Below the pieces are notes generated by a model. The model had not been told where the DNA came from. It saw nothing but the letters and a program-made list of their open reading frames with translations, and searched no databases. The translations under genes and the position numbers were made by a program. A stretch of DNA of 64,000 nucleotides. Origin: Cyrtodaria siliqua. Lineage: Eukaryota > Mollusca > Bivalvia > Adapedonta > Hiatellidae. Of this stretch, positions 43,201 to 53,726 are shown piece by piece; the stretch's first letter is position 1; every line of letters begins with the position of its first letter. The DNA is taken from NCBI GenBank assembly GCA_037043455.1, contig JAWPHD010005593.1, positions 96,280 to 160,279 on the forward strand. The letters are read 5' to 3'.

Positions 43201-43509
43201 GTGAATAGATGCATAAAATATTCTGTAATAAACTGGCATGCGGAGGTAGATATGGACAAGGACTTAAGAGATAAATGTGAGAAGGTAAAGATTGATGCTT
43301 CAATGAAACTGATGGAGTTGACAGGATATGCATGTGATCGGAAGATTGATTCTTTATGCCATGAAATATTAGACAAGGAATCTCAAGTAGGTGTAAATGT
43401 TATAGAAGAAACTGACAGACAGGAATTTCAGGAAAGACGTACTGGTTGTGTACCAGTTATCGTCATTCACCAGATTACGTCATTATCAATAAAACGCTTG
43501 ATGTTGTGA
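43201..43509 (+). CDS. unrecognised small open frame between the duplicated segments
   Basis: 102 codons from ATG at 43213 or the annotated frame start; the central part (AEVDMDKDLRDKCEKVKIDA, GYACDRKIDSLCHEIL) has a charged, helical, natural-looking composition. AATAAA follows inside the end at about 43487. A CRE-like promoter motif lies 300 bp upstream, but a frame change and stops separate it from any upstream ATG. It may be a retrocopy or a decayed exon. I recognise no family. Confidence 0.3.
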   Translation: MNRCIKYSVINWHAEVDMDKDLRDKCEKVKIDASMKLMELTGYACDRKIDSLCHEILDKESQVGVNVIEETDRQEFQERRTGCVPVIVIHQITSLSIKRLML

Positions 43510-43769
43510 TTATTTTTCGATTCCGCTTTACAAATCACTACACACTATCATTAGAAGATTTCAGAGGAAAAACATTTTAGAAATGTTAACAAACTCTCTC
43601 AAACCAAAACGTTAACCTATATAAATACCGTTATAAACAAAACACAATCGGGGAATCAAGCGATAATGCGCATGCGCAGGAAAATTTCCTTTTAAAATAT
43701 CTGACCCGTTACGTCAAACCTACATGACCAAAAAAATAATGGAGTGTGTTAATATTAGTGTACAGTGTT

Positions 43770-44017
43770 CATGAAATCGGTTTGTGCTGAAGTAGAAGAA
43801 GTGCTGCCTAACGTCATACAGGAAATGACGTGACGTCGTTATGGTATATTTTTTATCATAACGTCAGCCATTTAAACAAGATGATGGATTTTACTTAAAA
43901 ATTGTATTTCTGTGCTTTTTCTTGAAAAAAAAACAAGTGTTCGAAAATTTGAAGAAGAGTTACTATTTATTTAATACTGAATTAACTTTCCTTTTGAAAG
44001 ACTATACATATATGAAT
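43770..44017 (+). repeat. Direct duplication, copy 2
   Basis: Begins at the same base as copy 1 homology (ATGAAATCGGTTTGTGCTGA) and ends at CTATACATATATGAATAC. The two copies flank 43096-43769. Their left edge lies within the Penelope coding region, so they may represent a pseudo-LTR-like arrangement or a partial tandem insertion. Confidence 0.8.
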
Positions 44018-44215
44018 ACATTTACGTCATACAGGTTGTAGTGAAAACGGCGGGGCAAGAACGAAACACTTTACGTATCCAGAGAAAAAGATATTTAACA
44101 TCTCTTCATGAATGTCTTTAATAATTCATACATGTTTACACAATGGATGGCCCCAACCCCCTTTAGCTCCATCGCATACTTTATTCACATTTTAATCTAT
44201 AAAATTATATTTTTT

Positions 44216-44530
44216 AGCTCACTCAGGAGCCACTCAGCATGGTGTGTAAATGGCGGGGAATACCGAAAGGAAGCGCCTGTAACACAAACGCGATATTTGA
44301 TAGTTCAGTAACTGACAAGTGGCTGGCAGTACCGAGCATTAACAGGCTTTTAGGCAAGTTAGCCACTTACAAATGTCGACATAACTATACAAATAAGTGG
44401 CTTTTATCGCTTGATTATGTCAACATCCTGAGAAGTTGTGGCGACATAATATACGTGATGTCGACATCAGGAATTCATAAAGTCGACTTAATTATGTAGC
44501 TAAGTGGCTAATTGGCTGGCAGAAGTATGC
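44216..44530 (+). repeat. Dispersed repeat with TGTCGACAT-type palindromes
   Basis: AAATGTCGACATAACTATAC, GTGATGTCGACATCAGGAAT and AAAGTCGACTTAATTATGTA give at least three GTCGAC palindromes in about 150 bp, with AAGTGGCT phrases between. I recognise this type from bivalve genomes. The overlapping open frames are not supported as genes. Confidence 0.5.
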
Positions 44531-46000
44531 CACCGTAGGTATTATATTTCCTATAAAAAAAGAGTATGATAATGCACCTTTGGAAACGGCCGAGCACGAC
44601 ACAGATGAAATATTGCAGTCTCGGTTTGATTGAGACTGTTCATGAGTGGTAGTGAAATATGCTAGCTACCGCTCACGCCCTCTAGCCCCGGGTTGAGCAG
44701 AACTCAATATTAATAAAATCAACAGCACAAACTTTTAACCATCCCGAAGATGGCATGCATATGGCGGTGGACATGGAGTCACCCTTCTTAAATGTATTCC
44801 CCATGGCGTACGGCGTATGGTCCCAGTATCTAATAAAATGAAATGCCCCGAAGAGCGAAATAAACATAATGGAATTTAGTTGGGAGCAGCGGTTATGAAG
44901 ACTGCTTATAAAAAGCAGACAACATATCCTATGAGTGGTTAAAAATTTAACCGTTAAAACAGTTCTAAATATATACCGATGTCAGTAGGTTATATAATTA
45001 CTGGCTGTATACCAGATATCGTCATTTTATGTTGGTTATATCAAATCCAGTCATCTCATGAATGTTGCCTGTAGAGAAGCTTACCCCTTTGTCAGGGTGA
45101 CTATATCACATGACCTATGACGTCATTATTGCTAATTCTTGAAGAAAAACAAATGTAAACATTTACCCACATTGAAAGCTTCAGAGTGCTATAAGTTTTT
45201 TTTATTTCTTAACCATTTTCTACCAAAGAAAGCGCATGCGAACGCAAAAAATGTACGCTACCCTCAACCGATATTCTTTTTTTGTGAAAGTTGGTACTTT
45301 TGGAAAACACTTTGGAAAACTTCTGAAAATGCACCAGAACAAATTTGCTAATCCTTGAAGCGTATTTTAATTTTGCGCATATATATATATATATATATAC
45401 CCCGTTTTTATCACGAAAACTTCTACAATATTATTTCACATCAGGTAAGCGAAAGGGTTTTGGGTCAAAGAACCAGTTCGCAAGAATTAATGAATTTTTA
45501 ATTTATGCCAACCCGTAAAGTAGATTATTTTATGCTAAACCGTGAAGTCATTTGTGTTGTCAATTATCTAAAACTTTATGAAATCTATGTTTTCTGGACA
45601 GATACCTAGTCCATGGTATATTCATTAGTCTACAATTGTTTTGATGATTTACGGAAATTAGCGAACCACTCTCGTATTTTTTACGGAAATATACGATGTT
45701 TTAATCGTTATATAGCAGTACGTAATAAAGTAATTTATCGAAATAGATGAGGTTTGCCGAACGTTTACGTGTTTCTTGAAAAGAAGAAATTGTCCGCCAT
45801 TTTGGTGTGTGGAAGTTTAGATACATTGTAGAAGTTTGGATATATTCAGGTTCGTATTTGGAGATGAATCTATATTGTATTTGTTCATTAGGTATTTATT
45901 TTATTGCATCTGTGCTACTGTAGTGGAAATGTTCAACAATATCACAATATAATTTTTAATGAAAATTATATCATCTGATTGCATATTCGGCGCATCAGAC
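44531..46000. other. no gene seen; AT microsatellite
   Basis: Unique AT-rich sequence. (AT)n at 45379-45399. ACTGGCTGTATACCAGATATCGTC at 45001 resembles 43441-43463, so a small duplication is possible. Confidence 0.4.
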
Positions 46001-46682
46001 TGTTGTGGCGAGTCGGTAGCGTGGCGGATTTGTAACCGGAGTCCCCGGGTTCAATCCTCTGTGGTGCCACTGAGTTTTGTCTGTGTGTTCTTGGGCAAGA
46101 CACTTTCCCTTAGCGTCGTCCGTCGGATGGGTTCCAGTGTTCCTTTTTAGTATTTAAGGAATTGGGGCGGGGTCCCTCCAGTTGGGAAAAATATAGTCGT
46201 GAATGCCAAAATTGGGAAAAATTGGATCTACTAGTCGATTCTGAGAAATTTTATAGTGGAATATAATTCTGTTTAGAAATTTAATAGATATCTTCTTCTT
46301 TTCTGCGTGTCATATTTATTTGTTTTAAAAACTAAAAAAAAATGTGTTTTTTAACTTTTGGAATTTTTTCTATGTAATTGGATTCTCTTAATTGTGTTTG
46401 TTGCTCTCAAAGGATCACCCTTATCAGTATTTATTACTATTTTGCATTGTGAATGGTGCCGATATTCGGCCCCAAAAAACAGCCAAAAATGAACACTGGA
46501 GACGTAAACTCGGCGGTCCCGTGTATCGGTCTATCCTCTGAGCACGTTAACAAACCACAGGAATCTATTCCATTATAAGAGTAGCGCACGGTTCCCAGAT
46601 TCCTATGTATCCTTCCCCTCTCTCTGGGGCGGCTGTAATTAACTTATGCTGTATTGATTAGCCGTTAAACAACATTCAATTC
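46001..46682 (+). repeat. tRNA-derived SINE, split by a MITE
   Basis: A-box TGGCGAGTCGG at 46006-46016 and B-box GGTTCAATCC at 46048-46057 form an RNA polymerase III promoter. TTCTTGGGCAAGACACTTTC and CGTCCGTCGGATGGG follow. The sequence resumes after 46500 (GACGTAAACTCGGCGGTCCC) and ends GCCGTTAAACAACATTCAATTCAAG. It is interrupted by 46133-46500. Confidence 0.8.
46133..46500. mobile_element. MITE (~368 bp) inserted in the SINE
   Basis: TCCAGTGTTC at 46133-46142 and its exact inverse at 46491-46500. The uninterrupted SINE at 37795 shows that the sequences on both sides belong together. CAGTGTTC-type ends resemble hAT elements, but I find no 8 bp target duplication. It includes the GTTTGTTGCTCTCAAAGGAT segment shared with 15667-16130. 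Confidence 0.7.
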
Positions 46683-46690
46683 AAGTATAC

Positions 46691-47414
46691 CCCAGTCACA
46701 CCAACCACGAATGCCTGTACGAATCCACTACGGATGGATTCGTAGTGTATCCTGCGTTATTCGTGGTTATTCGTTGTAGTTCTTATGTATTCGTGGACCC
46801 ACCCGAGAGTTTTGGACATGTCCAAAACTCTCGGGGTCAGCACCACGATTTTTCCATCCGTAGAGCATCCTTAGAGGGTTCGCAGCGATTCGTAGAACAT
46901 TCCCGCATACCGGGAATGACCACGGCTTACTACGACCTACTGACCTACTACGAGGACACTAGGGTTTCATTAAGGTTATCTCACGGTTGGAGCATGATTT
47001 AGTACGATCTGCACACGAACTTGTACGGCCTATTACGATCTAGTACGGTTTCATCGCGAATAAGGCCGAATGGCTGAAATGCAGACCTTTTTATTGCGCG
47101 ATTGCGGACCCCGTGGGGAATCGTGACACGCTCGTGACACTCCATACTAGTCCGTACTAGTTCGTAGTTGTCCGTAGTAGTCCGTACTCGAACCGTAGTG
47201 GAACCATAGTGGTTCCAGTCATTTACACATGCCAACCGCGGTGTTTCCTGTGCCAACCTTGCTGCTCCTTACTGTTACCGTACTCAACCGTACTCAAACC
47301 GTAATGTATTCGTAGTAGTTCATTGTATTTTTTGAGAAATGTCCATCCGGGGAGCATCCGTGTGGGTACAACCGTAGTGGGTTCGGGGAGACATTCGTGG
47401 TTGGTGTGACTGGG
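46691..47414. mobile_element. MITE, 724 bp with perfect 22 bp terminal inverted repeats
   Basis: CCCAGTCACACCAACC... at 46691-46712 is perfectly inverted at 47393-47414. The interior is full of short TACGAA/CGTAGT/TCCGTACT motifs in both directions and a near-direct repeat of TCCATCCG...GAGCATCC (46852 and 47342). GC content is higher than the surroundings. There is no transposase; open frames 46745-47002 and 46999-47256 arise from the motif structure. The superfamily is not determined. Confidence 0.88.
46802..46835. repeat. Perfect 34 bp palindrome
   Basis: CCCGAGAGTTTTGGACAT followed by its own inverse, with no loop; inside the 724 bp MITE. Confidence 0.9.
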
Positions 47415-47889
47415 CCATTACAGTTGAAATAGTGTTATCATGTGAATGGATGTATTGCTTATTGGCAATATATGAAAAAAATGATAATATATTTGTTGTT
47501 CTAGTTAACGTCTTATGGTTTTAATGGTCAGTAAGCTCCGCGGTGTATTAGCAAGCCAACCGTGCAGCCGTCTTTTGCAGGGCCGATTTTGAAAAATCGC
47601 TACCAATATTTGGAGGAGTATGTATGGTAAAAAAAAAAACATTGTTAAACAACACTTCCAAACTCTTACTGTCTCAATAGTGTTACGTTTTGTATAATTT
47701 ATAGAAGAAAGATGATCTAAAATGCAACTTTTTAACCTTTATCTGTGAAAATAAATTATCCCAGAGACACCCACTTGTCGAGAATTGTAACGCGTGTTAG
47801 CAAATTGATTTGCACACCCTGTTCGCATATTTGCACACCCGGTTCTTGAATTTCTGCCTAATACACTGAAGCTCCGTTACATACACTTA
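47415..47889. other. no gene seen
   Basis: AT-rich sequence without recognised features. Confidence 0.4.
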
Positions 47890-48050
47890 AGCAGATGAAT
47901 ACTTTGTCAGGCCCTTCCCCAGTGGAATCAACGTAAGATCACTGTTACTAAACATAGAAAAATGGTTTCCGCTCAATAACTCAATAAACCTTATGGGTAG
48001 GTAGTTTATATGGAATGGAATATTTGGGTTGCATATGCAAAACTACCCTC
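47890..48050 (+). repeat. Single unit of the ~142 bp family
   Basis: AAGATCACTGTTACTAAACA, AAAATGGTTTCCGCTCAATA and GGTAGGTAGTTTATATGGAA match the 1-860 array. Confidence 0.8.
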
Positions 48051-48089
48051 TTCAAAAAAATCATTTGCATAGAACTGTCCACATATATG

Positions 48090-48260
48090 TCACATTTACG
48101 TTATATTTTTTCTTCTTATCGCTATTTTGTGTGTCGTCCGTCGCTGTTTTCTTCCGTCGTCATCGTAAACATTTAAACAACATCTCTGAAACCACTGGGC
48201 GAAATTTCATAACACTTCACAGGAAAGATTTCTGGGTGGTTAGGGTCAATCCGGGTAATT
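48090..48260 (+). repeat. Fragment of the 33.2 kb composite family
   Basis: GTCCGTCGCTGTTTTCTTCC, AACATCTCTGAAACCACTGG and CACTTCACAGGAAAGAT correspond to the segment at 33290-33380. Confidence 0.55.
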
Positions 48261-48724
48261 TCGGACATGTTTTGCTATACGGTCATATCCCGTGTTACCT
48301 CTCAGACTATACTGTAGTTTCAGCATATCCATTCTGGCACTTTTGGGTTCTATAAAATCTCCTCGGACTTTATCGTATGGTTTAAATTGACAGCACTGTC
48401 TGAGATTTTGAAATAACAAGAAGTAATACCATACTGTCGCACCGGGATATTTCGGACAAAGAAGGGCATAATTCGGACATGTATCGGGAAACTTCGGTCG
48501 TTTAAAAAACGCAGGGAAAATTCGGACAATAATTATTTTTTTTAAAAATTGTCTCCAAACTTACATTATAAGATATCGTTATAATGTATGTTTCTTACTA
48601 CAAACTGTACTAATTGAATTCATTAACAAACACTTGTACTGAAACAATACATTAAGATAAAATGAAGATTTATACATGTATGACACATTTTCAAACAACA
48701 TCGAACATTTTGTTTCTCAGCTGT

Positions 48725-49437
48725 GTGACTTTTACTTACAAGTCTCATAATTTATTTTGTACATTGTTTACGGGCAGCTGTGGCTATTTTTTGTTCACTT
48801 ACAAGTCTCATTATTTATTTTGTACATTGTTTACGGGCGGCTGTGCCTACTTTTGTTCACTTACAAGTCTCATTATTTATTTTGTACATTGTTTACGGGC
48901 AGCTGTGCCTACTTTTGTTCACTTACAAGTCTCATTATTTATTTTGTACATTGTTTACGGGCGGCTGTGCCTACTTTTGTTCACTTACAAGTCTCATAAT
49001 TTATTTTGTACATTGTTTACGGGCAGCTGTGGCTATTTTTTGTTCACTTACAAGTCTCATTATTTATTTTGTACATTGTTTACGGGCAGCTGTGGCTATT
49101 TTTGTTCACTTACAAGTCTCATTATTTATTTTGTACATTGTTTACGGGCAGCTGTGGCCATTTTTGTTCACTTACAAGTCTCATTATTTATTTTGTACAT
49201 TGTTTACGGGCGGCTGTGCCTACTTTTGTTCACTTACAAGTCTCATTATTTATTTTGTACATTGTTTACGTGCAGCTGTGGCTATTTTTGTTCACTTACA
49301 AGTCTCATTATTTATTTTGTACATTGTTTACGGGCAGCTGTGGCTATTTTTGTTCACTTACAAGTCTCATTATTTATTTTGTACATTGTTTACGGGCAGC
49401 TGTGGCTATTTTTGTTCACTTACAAGTCTCATTATCT
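48725..49437 (+). repeat. 62-63 bp tandem repeat, 12 copies
   Basis: AGTCTCAT starts at 48741, 48804, 48866, 48928 and on to 49425, giving 11 periods of 62-63 bp. Copies are nearly identical; variants are GGCAGCTGTGGCT versus GGCGGCTGTGCCT. The unit has no stop codon in any forward frame, so all three frames are open for 450-850 bp. This is a by-product of a length not divisible by three. Confidence 0.95.
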
Positions 49438-49540
49438 TATAACAGTTGGTGAACACTTAAATATTACTGTGTTTTTTTTTCAAGTTTTATTTTTTACATG
49501 GTTTTAGGGCAGTAGCCCTTTTCAGATCATTTTGTTTCTT

Positions 49541-49942
49541 TTAAAGTTTCCTTTGGAGCTTCTGTTCTACGGCTTTTAATTTCTCATTTACTATCTCTTG
49601 ACTTGTTAAGAGTCTATGTTTGGTGATTGCTCTTCTATGTTTATTTTCTTTTGGCGCATTTAACGAAGGTGGAATAAACAGTTCTTCAATTACTTGATCA
49701 TGGTTCTGCGGCAATACCGGGCTTGGAGAAACCACGATATCCAGTCCATTTTCATCCATCAGTGGGCTACAAAGTAATTCACCAGTTTGTATCAGATTGA
49801 ACCGCTGGATTGGATCACTTAAGTCCAACATGGAGTTTGTCAATGACAGGTCGTTGTCAGATAATGATTCCACCTGAAGATCTATGGCGATGCCAGACAT
49901 GTCGTTCACTTCAGGGGACCACATTGGTATATTTGATATCAC
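49541..49942 (-). pseudogene. C-terminal fragment of a pogo/Tigger-type transposase (or domesticated derivative)
   Basis: A 133-codon frame with an acidic, S/L/D-rich part (VESLSDNDLSLTNSMLDLSD), then PPSLNAPKENKHRRAITKHRLLTSQEIVNEKLKAVEQKLQRK. A basic stretch followed by a Leu-Thr-Ser-x-Glu helix is typical of the tail of Tigger/jerky-type transposases after the DDE domain. The catalytic domain and HTH are absent; sequence 5' of 49942 is an unrelated AT-rich repeat. There is a TTTTATT region beyond the stop. The frame is intact for its length, so a late truncation or a terminal exon is possible. Confidence 0.5.
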
Positions 49943-50540
49943 ATATTGGAATACATATTATCACTCATTGATATAGGTAAAGAAAAAGATTATAGTCACA
50001 TATTATTTTCCAATGCATGATACCATGTATTCGAATATGTGATATCAAGGATTCGAATGCGTGGTATCACCTATTTTAAATACCAGTATTTACTATAGGA
50101 AGCCGTTTTAATTTATATATTAATATAACCGCGGCGTGACTAGTGGTAGGGCGTCCGCGGGGGGTAGTGGGTTCAATCCCCGGCCGGGTCATACCAAAGA
50201 TTTGATAAAAAAAACGCTCAGCATATAAAGGGCAGTTCTAGAACTGGTCGGCCCGGTGTCAGTATAATGTGACTGGGTGGGGTATTGTGTCGTGTATTTA
50301 TGGAGTGGTATTCCAGTGTGGCAGCACTATAAAGTTGAGAATATAACTCACTGCTTCAAGTAGATACCGTCGTGATATTACTGAAATATTGTTAAAAGCG
50401 ACGTTAAACCCCATTCCTAATTTTTAATATTTTATTTTGTGATATCACGTATTTGAAAACTTGATACCATATATTGAAATATATGACATCATACCGGTAT
50501 ACAGTATTCAAATTGGTAATATCACATATTATGTGATATT
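49915..50540. repeat. AT-rich GATATCAC/ATTCGAATA repeat block, split by a SINE
   Basis: Short palindromic phrases (GATATCACATATTGGAAT, CATGTATTCGAATATGTGATATCA, GGTATCACC, GATATCACGTATTTGAAA) repeat at 49915-50095 and 50435-50540. The SINE at 50129-50420 sits between. Confidence 0.65.
50129..50420 (+). repeat. tRNA-derived SINE of a mollusc-wide type
   Basis: A-box-like TGACTAGTGGTAGGGCG at 50137 and B-box GGGTTCAATCCCC near 50169. The body contains CGCTCAGCATATAAAGGG, CCCGGTGTCAGTATAATGTG, ACTGGGTGGGGTAT, CAGCACTATAAAGTTGAG and CAAGTAGATACCGTCGTGAT, and it ends GCGACGTTAAACCCC. I recognise this consensus from many bivalve sequences. The complete length and clear boxes suggest a fairly young copy. 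Confidence 0.85.
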
Positions 50541-51466
50541 CGAATTTGTGAACGGCGACCCATAGCCCTTTGTATAAGCCACGAGTTCTTCATACTAGAT
50601 ATAAAGTAAATATTTTTAAACAATAACTGTGTTTGAAAAAATGTTGTCCGAAGGTTTAATCTAATGTTGGTAAAACTTGTTACCCAACCCATTTGTCACT
50701 ATTTTTCCATTGTAGTTAATTGATATTACTTTGTATGTTATTACTGGCAATAAATGTGTTTAAATAAACAAGAAAGAAAGACAAAAAATCTACTCATGAC
50801 TTTCTGTATTTATTTTCACTATTTCGTGAAATTAGAATTGTAATTGCAGCTGATATCTACATTCAGTTATTACAAGGAGTTTGATCTGATCTCATCTGTA
50901 AAATAATTCAAGACATTTTGATCGTCTTCACTAACACATTTCAAAATATACTTTGCTAAAAAGACATGGCTACTTGGTGTAATACAATCGCTGTTTGGGG
51001 TCTCTTCCTTCTCTTCCTGTTCCCATCTTTCAAGTGTGTCAACCACTACGTTCTTACTGGTATATTGTTAGCAACTAAAGTTCTGATGAATAAATGTAAG
51101 CACTGGCTCCCTTGCTTAACGCTCAGCATATAAAGGGTATTTTGATTGCTATTAGGCCTAATGTAGATATGTTTTCCTTCCTACTGAATCCAACCTGTCT
51201 TCTGAAGAGCACGTGGACAGTATTTGATCTGATATTCATTTCTACAAACATAATTATGAAGAAAATCTTAGTTGAATGCTTAGGGACTAATAAAGTAGTC
51301 CCTAAAAAATCGAATACATTTTCATTCATAGCCTTTTCATATAATTTTAAACACAAGTATACATATCGGCTACATTTCTAATTAAAGAGGTAGGCTATCT
51401 TTAAAACGTAATTATTACTCTCCGAAAGTTTCCGACCTCTACTGTACTGTATTTTGGAGCGCTGTG
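50541..51466. other. no gene; SINE fragment
   Basis: AACGCTCAGCATATAAAGGG at about 51118-51137 is a fragment of the SINE at 50129. The open frame at 51112-51381 includes it and shows no domain. Confidence 0.45.
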
Positions 51467-51605
51467 GTCTAGTGGTAGAGCGTTGGACCCATGATCCAAA
51501 AGTCGTGGGTTAGATTCCCGTCATTGTCATATGCGTTGTGTCCCTGAGCAAGACACTTTATCTGTATTGCTTAGTACTGGTTCTTTAGTACTGGTTCTAC
51601 CCAGG
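51467..51605 (+). repeat. tRNA-derived SINE with tRNA-Met-like head
   Basis: A-box TGGTCTAGTGG, anticodon-arm-like TTGGACCCATGATCCAA with CAT in the loop, and B-box GGTTAGATTCC. The acceptor stem does not pair, so this is a SINE head and not a tRNA gene. The body has CCCTGAGCAAGACACTTTAT and ends near GTACTGGTTCTACCCAGGA. Confidence 0.75.
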
Positions 51606-52074
51606 AAGACATCGAGAGTGATTCAAATAAGTTCATATGAGCTTTCGTTACAATCGATGTAAAATAAATAAGTTTAAATTTATAAATAGTAGGTAAAAGT
51701 CGAACAAGTTATGTTTTCAAATATTTCGACAAAATACCAGCAATAATTTTCCAAAACTTATCAAATAGTGACAGAAATATACTTTAAATACCAAAAAAAA
51801 CACGTTTTCATTCCATATCATATACCTGTGTGAAATGGTGAATTTTCAATTTAAAATGTTGCCGCCTTTGAAAGATGGTTGTGAAGATGAAAGGAAGTTG
51901 AGGTCGTTGCCAGAATGCATTGTTTCCAGTGCCTGGGAAACCCAAGACGTTTGATGCTATTTTTAGTATCGTTTCTTAAATGTACCTAAAGGAGTTTCAA
52001 ACACCGGAACAAGCAATCAGGGAGGTATATAGCGAAAAGCCAAATAAAATGACAGGTGTCCGAAATGTCCACAG
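51606..52074. other. no gene seen
   Basis: AT-rich; no features supported. Confidence 0.35.
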
Positions 52075-52185
52075 TTTGGTGGATCGACCCAATCTCCACG
52101 CAGAGTTATCGTTCTTTGCACGGATACACATATTAATCTACAATATTTTGGTAAAACCTGTTATACTGGGATATGTTTGCCAAGG
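52075..52185 (-). repeat. Dispersed ~450 bp repeat, partial copy
   Basis: CAATCTCCACGCAGAGTTAT and TTTTGGTAAAACCTGTTA are the inverse of 31160-31232. The next bases (GGATCGACC) also match 61810-61822. Confidence 0.7.
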
Positions 52186-52289
52186 GCATATGACACGACA
52201 GTACAAACACTGTATTCAACTGAAAACACTTGTCGTTCAGGTAAGTTTATCGATTATACGCTGCATTTATCGATTTTTACTGCGCTTAT

Positions 52290-52780
52290 CGTGGCGGTAT
52301 GCGACATTCGCAACATCTAGTACACTGCTTCGCAGCATGACTCGAATGTAATACGCAGGTTTCCATATTGGTTACGTCATACTAGCGTGACGCGCATCAG
52401 ATTCCCGCCAAAACGAATGTGCATTCAAAATCAAAGTTATCTTCAATATTTTACAATGTCATTTAGCCGATTGCTCCATCTATAGTTCATTTACGTGAAA
52501 GTAGTGATAAAACCTTCATCTGTATTGTAAATAACAAACATGCAACGCAAATCATACATCAACACGTGTGGCAAGCGGCCATACTGTTTATTCAGCAACA
52601 GCTTAGCAACAGTGCACTATTTTCTGTGCCGTTGCCTTCCGGCTAACAGAATGTTAAGATTTTGAACATACCGAAGCGCCGTGATACATACGAGGCGGGA
52701 TCCCGAGGAATAACGGGATTGGCCGAGCGTTCACGATTGGGTATGCGCGAGGCCTCGATGTACGATACACCCATCTACAT
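52290..52780. repeat. Dispersed repeat with CCAAT-type motif
   Basis: CGACATTCGCAACATCTAGT and ATAACGGGATTGGCCGAGCG are found inverted and closer together at 61555-61622. Possibly ends of one element type, with a trace at 9179-9194. Confidence 0.5.
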
Positions 52781-52842
52781 TGCAAACAGACATTATATAT
52801 CCTTGTGTTACTGATTTTTTTTACATGTTTTGCATTGCCAGA

Positions 52843-53290
52843 AAGCCAAATAAATAACCTTTCGAATGGTGTAATTTTATTCCAAATAACGGTGAAATAA
52901 ATAGACAAAATCTCGAGTTGGAACGGAAATGTATCGCATTTTTTCTTTTCTTAAAGCGTTTTCGCGCATCACCATGTGTTTATTGTTTGGTCATCAAACA
53001 TTTATTGTTTAATAAATATTGAAATAAGATGCATGGTTAGAAAGCCAAATAAATAACCTTGCTAATGGTTTAACCTTTCTAATGGTTTAATTGTATTCCA
53101 AATAATAAATCGGTAAAAGCTCCAGTTAACTTATTTTTTCTTTTCTTAAAGCGCTTACGCACACCACCGTTAGTTTAATGTTTTGGTCATCAAACATAAA
53201 CATGTATTGTTTAATGAATATTTACATAAGATGCATGGTTAGAAAGCCAAATAAATAACCTTTCTATTGATTGATGTTATTTCGAACAAG
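52843..53290 (+). repeat. ~199 bp tandem repeat, 2.2 units
   Basis: AAAGCCAAATAAATAACC starts at about 52843, 53041 and 53240. Units share TTTTTTCTTTTCTTAAAGCG, TTTGGTCATCAAACAT and AAGATGCATGGTTAG. Confidence 0.85.
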
Positions 53291-53726
53291 TATTCAAAGG
53301 TAAAATAAACGAGGAAAAACAAAATAAAAGCGCTGCCGCAATTATCAAGCGGTTCATTTTTTCAGAATAGATAATGTTTGTGAGGATAACAATACAGTAC
53401 ATTTAAATGATTTACTAAGTGAGCAAAATTAAATTATCTATTAACTTTTCTATAGAACAACTGGAAAAACCTCGACTGCATTGTGTGAACAATTAAGAAT
53501 GGTGTGATTAATGTATTCTATTTGCATAACAATCGATTGAGTAATTAACAAAAACGCACGTATCAATAAAAAAATAATAACACCGGCAAACGTGGTAATG
53601 ATAATTCGAACAACACAGTATTAGTGTTTGTTTGTTTTCTTCTCGGACGGCTGATTTAGTATTTTAATCAGTTAAAATTGTTGACAAAATCGAAATGCAA
53701 TGATTCTAAAATGCTCTCATTTCCGA
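53291..53726. other. no gene seen
   Basis: AT-rich sequence without supported features. Confidence 0.35.

Larger units (their letters stand above)
48434..49942 (-). mobile_element. pogo/Tigger-like transposon remnant carrying a 62 bp tandem array
   Basis: The left end after TA (48432-48433) reads CTGTCGCACCGGGATATTTCGGACA-like sequence with further TTCGGACA motifs at 48473 and 48529, the style of pogo/Tigger ends. A minus-strand transposase C-terminal fragment is at 49541-49942, with the tandem array between. The other end is missing, lost at the AT-rich repeat beginning at 49915. An additional TTTCGGACATG at 48261 may belong to a second copy. Superfamily assignment is inference. Confidence 0.5.

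Noticed and set aside
46745..47256. Two 85-codon frames inside the 724 bp MITE
   Set aside because: Built from CGTAGT/TACGAA subrepeats; no transposase motif.
48662..49507. 281-codon open frame
   Set aside because: By-product of the 62 bp tandem repeat, which lacks stops in all forward frames.
51467..51535. Functional tRNA-Met gene
   Set aside because: Anticodon arm and boxes are present but the acceptor stem does not pair, position 33 is C, and a SINE body follows.
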